From Hoplostethus atlanticus (Eukaryota > Chordata > Actinopteri > Trachichthyiformes > Trachichthyidae), in NCBI GenBank assembly GCA_034670405.1, contig JAXDDX010000013.1, forward strand, positions 5,482,001 through 5,546,000: a stretch of 64,000 nt of DNA, given 5' to 3'. Positions 1 to 11,500 of the stretch are shown piece after piece (the first letter of the stretch is position 1; every line of letters begins with the position of its first letter). The notes beneath the pieces were generated by a model that made no database searches, was not told where the DNA came from, and saw nothing but the letters and a program-made list of their open reading frames with translations. The translations under genes were made by a program, and so were the position numbers.

Positions 1-898
1 AATGAAAAACAAAGTGACTCAACGTCCAAAACGACAACTAATCGGATAAATCATTAATATTATCATTATGTGATGTCTAGGGTGAATATAACTCTGAATC
101 CCTCTCCATCTCCTCCTTCTATAAACCCCTAAAAAGTCCTTGGTCGTAGGAGAAGAAGACCAAGCTAGACATACTGTAGTTTATTCATGCATGTTTGATT
201 GGACTATTTTATTTATAATGTGCAATGCTTCATCAATTCCATGTGGACAGATAGCAGGAATTTGGCAAAATTGCAAGTTGTCCGAATTATTGTGATCGCA
301 AAAATCCCTGAAGGACTGGTGTGAAAGGGAATGCCAGGCTGTAGGCAGCATCTTCCGCAGAGAGGCTAGGTAGAGGACAGTGACAGTCCATCAACACCTT
401 GTTCCTACAAACTATGGACACTTCAAGGTGATTTGCTACTAGAGCAGGTACTGGGCTAAACTGAGAGCAAAACTGCCTGGCCATTATCAGCTTGATATGA
501 AGATTTAAATCATAGGGATGAGGTAAAAGCCATCTACTCTCTAGGATATGGTACATTGTGGTTTCAGCAAGAATGGCAAATGATGTGCTGCCACCCAGTG
601 GTCAACTGAATGAGCTATATGCTTACCCACAATGCAATGGAAAGCAATTACATCATGGATTGTTTATTTCTGGAAACCAGCAGAGCTTCCCAGCTCTTCG
701 CATATTCTGCAGAAACGTCCACTTGGGCATTACTTTGGAGCGCGTAGTGGTCAGCAGACGCATTGAAGCTTCATTGCATTCTGTGTTTTCCAATCCAGAT
801 GAAGTATGCAGTCTGAAGGGAAAGCTTCAGTAAAAAAAGCAGGGGAACTGAGACAGAGCGCTGGTTTAAAGATTTGTAGGATGTTAAAGTGCTACATA
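1..898. other. no recognisable gene
   Basis: I see no conserved coding exon, RNA gene or clear repeat here. The longest ORFs (287-556 minus, 558-833 plus) show no domain. The stretch is either the next cnot4 intron or sequence beyond that gene; the remaining cnot4 C-terminal exons were not found here. Confidence 0.5.
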
Positions 899-1767
899 CA
901 GTTCTGGCCAAGATTTTTGGCACCCTTGCATTTTATGTGTAATTATCCATTTTAAAGTGATAAAACTGGTTATCTGTGAAAATGATGAAGAGAAAAGGGA
1001 TGTCTGAGGATATCAGGAAAACTATTATCACCAAACACAGCATTCACAAGGCTATAAAGACCTTGGTATTCCTGTTTCCACAGTTTGCTGCTCATGGAAT
1101 TGTTCCGAATTTCCAAGGACGTGGGGGGTAAGAGGAAAATTGAGAGATGTCATCGAAGGTTGGTGCGAACCCATTCAAAATACACCTTGCATGACACCCA
1201 AAGATCTAAAGCCTGACCTGGAGAGGTCTGGGGGTAATGGTTTCAGCCCGTACCATACGGACATTGAACTAAGAAGGGCTTTACAGTCGGAGGCCACAGA
1301 AGACCCCACTGCTGAAAGAGAAACAAGCCCGATTGATCTTTGCCAAGACCCACCTGGACAAACCTAAATCCTTCTGGAAAAATGTTCTGTGGACCAATTA
1401 AACCAAATTAGAGCTCTTTGGCAATGTAGATCAGTGCTTTGTTTACAGACGAAGAAATTAAGCTTTTAAAGAAAAGAACACCCTACCTAAAGTCAGGTTT
1501 CCATAATGCTGTGGGGCTGCTTTGCTGCCTCGGGTACTGGACGTCTTGAGGGTATTATGTCTTAAGGGCATCATGAAATCAGAAGATTTCCAAGGCATTT
1601 TGGAGCCAAATGTGCTACCCAGTGCCATAAAACTGGGTGTCAATCGAAGGTCATGTGTCCTCCAGCAGGACAATTAATATTTGTATTCTTATTGTTTGAT
1701 TATCTGTTAAATAAAACACATGAACATGTGAAGACTGAAAGGGTGCCAATAATCTTGGCTAGAACTG
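899..1767 (+). mobile_element. Tc1-like DNA transposon, decayed
   Basis: The ends are near-perfect inverted repeats: about 28 bases starting CAGTTCTGGCCAAGATT on the left match the complement of the right end with two mismatches. Both ends are flanked by TA (897-898 and 1768-1769), the usual Tc1/mariner target duplication. The interior, read on the plus strand, keeps Tc1 transposase stretches such as GLYSRRP, FAKTHLDKP and VLQQDN, but with stops and frame changes. The coding part stops at VLQQDN, so the end of the catalytic domain is gone. At 869 bp it is much shorter than a full Tc1 element (about 1.6 kb). It is non-functional. Confidence 0.9.
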
Positions 1768-2576
1768 TATGCTGATAATATGATGATATGCATATGATGG
1801 AGAAAAAAATGCATATGATGAAATGGGTATCATTTACAGGTAAATGGAGCCCATCATCATAGAACTCTGCTAACCCCCACACTGGCTACAGTACAGTGGT
1901 TTCAAAATCTGGGGCCAGATGTATAAATGATGCATATCCACTATTAAAGTATGCATACACCACACACACCACCACCACACAAAGACTTTTTAATTTATTA
2001 AAAAAAAAAGGAGCTTGGTGTGAAAGTGTGTGCTTTACAACATGCGTCAGCTGGGCTAAGTGTGATATAGCAAAGTGGCAAAGAAAAGGATAAATTAGGT
2101 CTCAATAGAGTTTCATGTGATCATAACTTTATTGGTGTAGGTGTGTGATTAACATCCTTTTTTTGTAAGCATAATTTTTATTCTAGCGTGAGTAGGTTTA
2201 CATATTGTCACCAAATCATACAGTAAGAATATACGTATGATAAGTTAGACCTTACACATAGTGGTGCGTAATGGCTGTGCATGATGATACAGTGGCTGCT
2301 TTGCCGCTGTTAGAGGATGATGCCAATGCAAGAAACCGTGCTAATTTTCTGACCAAGGATGATGACTGCCCTCTATCTGCAAACCAGGTTAAACAGGGGT
2401 GTGTCCACATCCATGTATGGCTAAATGTAGGCGTGGGCATTAGGCTCAGGCTGTGGGAGTGGCCCAGTCCCGTAACATAATGTAATGCCATTACTAACCC
2501 ACAGTGAAACCTAGACAACAGAACATCAGCAGAGGTCACATCTCCCAGAAAGCCTTTTTCCCTGGTCCCATCTTAC
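1768..2576. other. non-coding, next to cnot4 exon
   Basis: This is probably the cnot4 intron downstream of the exon ending at 2577. A short plus-strand ORF (2271-2480) faintly recalls the N-terminus of fish PIF/Harbinger transposases, but the similarity is too weak to call. There is an A run near 2000. Confidence 0.35.
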
Positions 2577-5500
2577 CTGTGATGGGGAGTCCTCCTAGCC
2601 CAGTATTGTGATGCCCTGGCAGCATAGTCAAGTCCAAGAAGCTGCTATGTGATGTGGAGGCTGTTGGGCTGACTGTGTGGCTCAAGTGTGCAAAGTTACT
2701 TCGTGAGGAGACGGATGCCACGCCCATCCAGGACTGATGGGGCGCCAAGGAGGAGGACGAGGAAGATGAAGGGTGTCCGGAGAAGCTGAAGGAGCTGTAG
2801 ACTCCACGGTGAGGGTGCTGCTGCTGGTGGGAGAAGTGGTGCGAGAGGCCAGCGTTAGGTGGGAGGTGGTTGGGAGGCAGGAGACCCCCTGGGGGGCCGA
2901 AGCTTTTGGTAGGGAGGGAGATGAGGGGCGGCCCATGGGGGCTGTGGGGAAAGGAGCCAGGCGACAGGGAGGAGGCAAAGCTGTCCTGAACGGAAAGCTC
3001 CTTCTCTATGAGGTCGGCCAGTGCCTTGCGGGTGATGTCGAAAGGGTCGAAGCCCAGGTCGTCCTCCTGCTGCTGCTGTTTAGACGAGCCAAAGCCGAAG
3101 GCTGCCTGCCAGTCTGTGGAGGATGACACTGGGATGGTATCTGCAGAAAGGCGAAGGGAGAGACAACAGACTGTATCGGGTATCTGCAGGTTTCAGAAAG
3201 CCCAATTTAAGAATTTTTAAGACATTTTTAATGCTACCTGGAATAATATTTACGACCAATTTAACAATCAAAATAATGAAACAAAAAGCTGGCAAAGCAG
3301 ACTACTTCTGATTAAACATAGCCTGTGAAGGTCCTGAAACTATAAATTAACAGTAAAAGAAAAAGGACACTAGGCAATTAACTGTTTAAGGACATGACGT
3401 CCAACCTGTTTAGTATATTGTATTAACCCTGTCCTGTATTAATCTAAGAGTGGACAAGCATATGGGTCAAGCTTTCATTGCTTTTGAAGGCCTTAAATTT
3501 AGATAATTCAAGACTTTTTTTTTCAGCTGGAAGATTAATTCCAACCCTTGCTTTCGACACCACAAGTCGTTTTTTCCTCCAGAAGGCCCACCTGAAGTGA
3601 AGAGGCTCTGTGGTTCTGGTGCTGTGGGCCAGTCAGCGTTGCTGTGCAGGGAGCTGGGGAAGCCAGCCAGGCCGCTGGGGAGGGGGTTGGGGTGCCGGAA
3701 ATTGCTGTTGTCAGAGAACAGAGACTGGGACTCAGCAGCAGCCCCCTCGAATGGGGAACGAGCTGTAAGGCCTGCCACGCTGATGGGAACCACCAGGCTG
3801 GGCTTGCTGAGGCCAGGAGGGGGCGATGGAGAGTCACTACCTGGGAGCTAGGGGAGAGAAGGTGGAGAGGTTGTCATTTAATTTATCCTTTATTGGATCA
3901 GGTAGTCTCAATGAGATCAAGATCTCTTTTTCTAGAGAGAAATGTGTGGGCTAACTGTAAGTTACTGGAGAAGAAGCAGTAGCAGCAGTAGTACTAGCAG
4001 TAGTAGTAACAATAATAGTCGCCGTAGTAGTATTTGCTAGGGTATTACTAGGTGGTTGCAAGGTTATTACTGATGGTCGCTATGGTGTTGCTAGGAGAGG
4101 CTTAGTGTATACGTGTAGGTTTGTGTGTGTGCATGTGACCTGCATAGCTGTGCACATGTACCATGGCAGTTGATGACATCACCCACTATCAACATTCTGT
4201 GCTTGTGTGTTGGTGCATGTATGTTTGTGGTGGTAGAGCCTGTTTGGGTGTGTGTGTGTTCACTGGAATCAGACTATGGTTCATGGTCAGTAATATTGAA
4301 GGGCTGGGAATTATTATTAAGAATGTATTAGAATATATATATATATATATTATATAATTAATATATAAGAATATATTATTCTTACCAGTTGTGAGGTTTC
4401 ACCGTTGCCTATACTGATGATGTCTGGTAGTTTGTCACTGGGGCTGCAAAAGGAAAGCAGAGGAATTATGGTGATGTAAAGTAAAGAAGGAGCAACCTCA
4501 TCTGAGACTGTCAACAATAATGAGTTAGCTTCTTTGTAATGTACCAACACTTTACATGGAAGGTTTTTTTATGCTCGCCAGAAGTGCCAGGATCTCCATG
4601 TGCTGATGCGTCTAAGAGCCTGTAGTATTTTCATTAGGTCCTTGTTCAACTGCCACGTCTGAAATGCCTGTACTAGTACTACCTTTATACTAAGTTACTG
4701 CTCCTAGTTTTCACTGCAGTTTTTTCTAACTCTAACATTAGATTGTTTGATTTAGGTTTTTCAGATTGTTTGTTTGTCTTCTTAATTGTTGGACTTCATA
4801 TTGTTTGTTGGACTTAATCGTTAGCATAGCGTATGTTAGCAGCAACATTGGGTGTTATATTGTAGTACTGAGCTATTATTGATGATTTGATTTTATTACA
4901 TTATTTGCAAAGACACATCACACTGGCAAGCATGTAACTAGTGCTATGCTAGTTTTCACACTATGACCAAGAGAAGCAAAAAGGTAAATTACTAGAATGA
5001 ATCAAATCCACTTTGTATTGAGGTGAAAAGATGAGGTTGCGGTTCTAGTTTACCTGGTGGGGTCACAGTTTGAAGAGAAAGGGGAGAGGGCTGCTACAGG
5101 GCCGAGGCTGAGGTCGGGTTCGGGCCCCTCGGGGGTCATGTGGTCGGAGTCGGAGCTGTCCAATAGAGGACTCTTCCTGTGGTCTGACGACAGACCGTTG
5201 GCCGCCTTCCCCAACGGCTGTAACAACGGCCAGCCGTCTTTGTTGGTACTATTGGATCTATGGAAGGACAGAGACAGCAAAGGAGAGGGGGAGATGAAAC
5301 ACAGATAAAAGTTGAAGCAAATGGTGTGAAAGGTGTGAATGGATATAACGAACAAAGCCCTCCCATGGATAGGATTTTTTTTTTTTTTTTTTTCTAAAGT
5401 GATGTTTAATAGGTAAGCCTATTAAATGATTTCCGGGTATTTAAGATCTTGTATTGTAGTATTAAATAGGTAAACAGCAGTAGGCCAACAGACAGACATA

Positions 5501-8500
5501 TAGAGGAAGTGTACCTTTGTAAAGAGTTGGATTTGCCCTTTGGTTTTTCCCCTGCTGTAGCTGAGGTCTGTAGGAAGGTAGGGTTCATTTTGTAGAGGTC
5601 TTGTAAAAGTTTCTGCTCATATTCTTGGTGCTTTCCTGCCTGTGAGTACCAAAAAAAGGGAAAAAGTTTAGTAGGAGCCTAAATTTTCATACAGTTTCAT
5701 GCACTTACAAAATAGATACCCTAAGACTATTTTAAGCATAGACATATTGACTAAAGCAACAAAACTATGATTACAACCCTGGCACCTGGGGAAAAATAAG
5801 ACCAAGAAATGCAAAAATGGGGGGGGCGGGGATTACATGGAATTTGGAAATACTTGGATTTCATAGGGCCCAGGTTTAGCAGCACATATGTTTCTTCCAG
5901 ACTGTTCCCCAGGCTCAGCTTACCTGCATCTCTTCTTTTGTGAAACTAGCAGCTTCATCCCCAAGCTCATGTAGATACATGCAGTCTGGTTTAGGGCACT
6001 GCATGCTCTTTAAAAAGTAACTGCAGTATTTTGTTGTTCCTAAAGACGCCTGCAAAAGTCAAAAAAGAAAAAGATTGATGTCAGGTCATTTTATAATAAA
6101 AATAAATAAATGAGTGATTGCTGTCCCAAATGCAATCCCATTTGAAGCAGATGTTATGGTAATGGACACATCATTTTGCAGGACATTATCAATCAAATCT
6201 TGCTCAAATATACCCTACAGCTCTTCTTTATTGCAATTTGCATGTAGTTGCACCATTTCAGATGAGAAAATTCAGTAGAATTATGCAGATCAAAGGAGGT
6301 CGTGAGCATTTGCAGCTCCTGTGGAAAACTAATTAATAATAATCCTTCATGGTGTTTCTGTCTCAGTGCGTTTTGCTGCTACTGCTGCTGCTGCTATTTT
6401 GCACATCCTGTTGTTGTTGGAATCCAGACTTGTTTGCACAATTTTCTTTCATATATTTCTACTATATCTATTCTAGTATATGAGTGTTGCAGTTGTCGGT
6501 TTGAGTATGCTCTTATTTATATCCTGTTCTTCTTTGCTGTATTTCTATAACTATTTTCCGCTGCAATGAACCAACTTCCCCACAGCAATCAATCAAGTTT
6601 TCTCCAATCTAATCATTTCTGGTTATTATGTTTTTAGTGCACAGACACCTTTATCCTTTTAAGCTTACCTTAAGTGTTCTGCCGTCTACTACTACATTGT
6701 TGACAAACTGTATTGCTCTGAGGGCATCTTCAGACCGAATGTAAGTGACGTAGGCACTGGCACTAGGCCCCTAGGAAAATAAAACGAATCAAGAATTAAA
6801 AAAGCAAGAATTAAAAAAGGGAGATCCACCGCACCATCGCTCATTGTCATCCATAATAGGGATGTGAGTTTCTCCTTCTTAGATGGACTCAATATGAATC
6901 TTGTAATTGTTAGTTAGTAATCTGGTTAGTAATTCAATACAGGAAAAATATCTTTATGCAGGGCAACAATTCAATACAGTTGCATTCATCTATCAAACAC
7001 CCAGCTATGAAACAGAAATTTCAATGTTAGCATTATACTCTCATAGGGAAGGCGCCTGTATAAAATGACTGCTAGAAATATGAAAATCTTACATTCCACC
7101 CAAGAAAAAAGAAACAAAGGATAGGGCTAATTAAGTTGTTTACTAAATATTCCCACATCATGTGAAAGCAGCAAAAGACCAGATGTTCCCTAAATATTCC
7201 CACACCACATGAATGCAGCATATCTCAAGGTGTTCCCTCAATATTCCCACATCGTGTGAATGCAGCAGAAGACCAGATGTTCCCTAAATATTCCCACACC
7301 ACATGAATGCAGCATATCTCAAGGTGTTCCCTCAATATTCCCACATCATGTGAATGCAGCATAAGTCAAGTCGTTCACTGAATATTCCCACGCCACAGGA
7401 ATGCCGAAAACCTCAAGATGTTCCCTGAATATTCCCACATCATGTGAATGCAGCATATGTCAAGTCATTTACAGAACATTATGTGATGTATTTAACATCG
7501 CATCGTGACCACAAATTATTTTCGGAATATTCCAACTTCACGTGAACAACATAAAACACAGCCACATTCACAAAGGGTGGTTGTCTAGTCGGAGCAGAGG
7601 TGATATAAAAAGGGAGACAGTAAGAAACACTATTAGAAAAAATATATATATTATTTTGTATTTTGTATATTATTGGATTTCCCAGGTCAAAAGATGGGCA
7701 ATACCATTTGTTAACCATCCCCCTCCAGCTTTCACTCAGTTGACCAACCTCCCCAAACCTCAATCCATAACCAACAGGAAGTTTGCGGGTCTTACCTGAG
7801 AGCCAGCGTATGATGTGCTGTTATTGATCACCACTTTGTGAATCTTCCCAAACTTCCCAAAATACTCCAGCCTCTTTAAAACCTGTTGAGCACAGAAGAG
7901 AAAGGAGCTTTACCTGTAATATTCACTGTTTAGTACAGACAGTATGATTCTTGTCACATGTGCAGTGAAATGTTCATTTTGCTTTATTCTTTCAACAGAC
8001 TCCTATGGGGTAGAATGAGACGTCATCAATATTATTATCACTATTATTGCATTATTGATGCTATTTGTGCATATATTTAATCATGTCTAATTTCACAGTT
8101 TGGCCTTGAGAGTACCAGCAGGCAGAAACACTGAATATTCTTACTGAGATATGAAACAAATAACGCTATTTCCAGATAAGAAGTGGAAAGCACACTGTTG
8201 GAAATGTGCCAAGACAAAAAGGAATTCATACATTATTCTTCTAAGCATCCACTACATGTAGAAGAGCAGCAGGAAAACAAGAGGAAGAGGTTTGTGTGTG
8301 TTGTGTTGGTGTCGGTAGCTCCGAGCTGCTCGGCACTGGCCTCTGGATTTTGACATTCTGGTCAGTCTTGGCTGCGAGAGGAGATCAGCCATTTCTTTGC
8401 GGCTTTTATTTGACTAAAGCTCTCTCTCTCTCTCTCTCGCCTACCTGGCCTCCCAACCTCTTCCTCCAAAACACAGATTACAAAGAGGGAGGCAGATAAA

Positions 8501-11500
8501 CAGAGAGAGAGAGAGAGACAGAGATCAAAACCAGTAATCTCTGGTTCACACGCTAGCTCATTTGACAGTGAGAAAACAGAGGTGTGAAAACAGGGTGGAC
8601 CAGTCCAGACAGGAGGAAGAGGTAAAGTGCTTTCCCTCGTCCGTGAATAAAGGAATAATGTGTTTAGGGATATTTATGGCACATTAACGTCATCGTGGAT
8701 GCCATCAGGCGTGGTGGCCACACTGTTGCGGTTGTTGTTTTCCAGGACTGCTGTGTGTGGGAGAGATACTGGCAGACTAAACTGCTACTGTCGCATTACA
8801 CACCATTCAAAACGAGAACACGGTGGATAGCACAGACGACATAGCCTCACTGAAATTTGACCAAAAATCGAGAGTCAACATCAAACCAGGGTCAAATAGT
8901 GTTTTCAAATACGTTTTACGGTTCGCTTTACCCACCTCAGTGCCAGATAAGATTTGTGGTGATTGCCACAAACGCGATACAACGTCAGGATGTTAAGACA
9001 ATCACAGGAAAACATTTTAAAGTGGATTTAGAATATTGCTCAGTGACCCAAATCAGTGATACCATCTAAACTTCCCTGATAGAGTGAACCCCACCTGTCT
9101 GGTAGCCCATGCAGATGAAGCTAATAATTATTTGCGACTACCATTTGACCCAGGACAGATTCAACACTCGATCTATGCACAATCTCATCACTGGGTCAAT
9201 CTAATCATGTGTGATTTCCAGCAGGGTTCAACCGATTTCAACCGTTTTTGAAGGCCGATATCGGTATCATTTTTTGGATTGAAGCCACCAATAGTTGAAT
9301 TTTTGCATTTATATTTCTGATTTATATTTGACCAGTTTCATGCCAAAACATTCCATGTATTCACTGTTTTTCCCAGAATGTTATTTTCGTCAGGGTGGAA
9401 AAGCATTGAGGACCATGGGACACTAAAACACTCTGTTGTAACCTAGGATATTACTACTAAGACTAATAACATTTATGCATACTTGTGTTGAATAGGATAG
9501 AATCAATTAAAGGCTGCCCATAAACAACGAGTGTAGTATTGGTCAATTCTACAGTTCTGGACGAGAGCTGCAGTGCTTCAGAGTTGCTTCCCTGTCCAGT
9601 TTCATTCCCGGTATTACAACTCAAGCTAATTACATGAATCTCCAGGAAGTACGAGGGTAATAACGTGGCCAACAGTGCACTTATAGTCTAGTCTTTTTTT
9701 TTTACATCTCATCCCCTCAGCAGACTGGGTCTATGAAAAGGCCCTTAAAAGGTCGTCCTGTTTAAAAGATTAAAGCCAGGAGCTGAAGCAACTTGGCTGA
9801 AGCAACTGGTGCACCATAACTCCATCTTAGTCCTCCTGAAAATTATTTTAAACCCAAAAAACTGCCAAGACCTGCTCCATTTTTAAGTTGCGAGTGGGAG
9901 TATAGAAGGGTCTTTCTTCTGGCCGTCTGTATTACCCAACTCAGTAATCAGTATAAACCACTGAAAACCAAGTGAAGGCTGGCCGGGGGACAACATACAC
10001 ATCATAGATTACAGGGCATGAGAAGTGAAACAAGTCCAGATTCTGTCCAGTCCCATAGCGCTTTTGTGGCAATGACATACAGACCCAATTAATGGTCAGT
10101 ATATTAATTAAAGGAAAAAAATCCATCCTAAAACACGTAAACACTGTTAGAAAACAGCTATTGGCAATGTACCTTGCATTCCTGGGTCCATTTTGTTGTT
10201 TGGTGGTGGAATTTTTCTTATTCCCATGGATAATTGGCCAAACGTAGACGACAAGACGTCACGGCGAGATATTTCCAGCGCAACTACAATGGAGTTTGAT
10301 AGGAGAACATTTTTCATTTATCTAAAACATCAATGGTAAATGTCAGGTTTTGGTGTCAGTCCCTCAGAATCAAAGAGCAAGGGTTTCTCTCCAGACCCGC
10401 CATTTTTGCATGTGGTGACCAGATAGACCAGAATGCAACACAGCTATCATTATTGTTCTCTCCACCTACACGTAAAAACCAGAGTGAAGTTAGCTTGATA
10501 TTGGATATTCATTTGTTTTTCGACCTTCAAAGCAAATATATAAAATATAGAAATACATTATATATATGTATTGGTGAATATCTTTGGGATTAGCGGAAGA
10601 GGAAGAACAATTTACAACCAACATATTTGACAAAATATGTTTCTACTGTATGAACACATTCAATTTTCAGCAACTTGCTTCCCATGTGAACTGGAGGTCG
10701 CTTAAGAAAAATATCTGTAAATTGTTCTTCCTCTTCCGGTAATTACAAATGTATACATTAATGTACTTTAACTTGTTTGCTTGACAATTTATTGAAGGTG
10801 GGAAAAAGAATATCCACAGAATATTGAATATCCAACACCTAAGCTAACTCTACTCCAGTCATGTAGACATGTACACTCCGGTCACGGCTAAATGGAACAA
10901 GTTCACGCTCATTATCTGGGGCCTTCTGGGAAATGTAGGAAATCACTAACTAAGGTACAAGAAGTGGAAACGAGGTTGAGGGAAAGTGCGTACACCAAAA
11001 CGGTAAATCACAACACTTCATCGCCTGGAATGCACCGAACATCACAGATTGATGATATATAGAATATATATAGATATATATATATAGATATATATCTATA
11101 TATATAGAAGAGTATCCAAGGGTGGAATTTTCCTTTAATGATCAGTTCATTAATTGCTCCCTAGCAGATCAGCTGCCTCTTCTATGGAAAATACAGTGAC
11201 ATTAGGCTACTTGGCTTGCTAGTTAATATTAGCAACTGAAGCGTTAGCAAACATAGCTTATAGCATATTACATAGAAGCGTTGCTGATACAATTGCAAGA
11301 AAAAGTTTGTGAATCATTTTGAACCTGCATTCCTGCATAAATGGCTCCTAAAGTATGGTCTGATCTTCAAGTCATAAAAACAGATAAAAAAAAGTACTTT
11401 TACATTCTTACATTCATATTTCTATGAAAGGGGGTAACCAAAGTCAGGTGATGGGTGTGGGTTAGAGGTGTCCTGTCATATAAAACCCACAGAAAGTTTA

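Noticed and set aside
2271..2480. Possible PIF/Harbinger transposase N-terminus
   Set aside because: Only a few loosely similar residues and no termini or catalytic part.
2773..3126. 117-aa plus ORF
   Set aside because: Antisense shadow of cnot4 exon 3140-2577.
7136..7470. Regular repeats resembling a CRISPR array
   Set aside because: Units are contiguous and diverged with no unique spacers, and the genome is eukaryotic.
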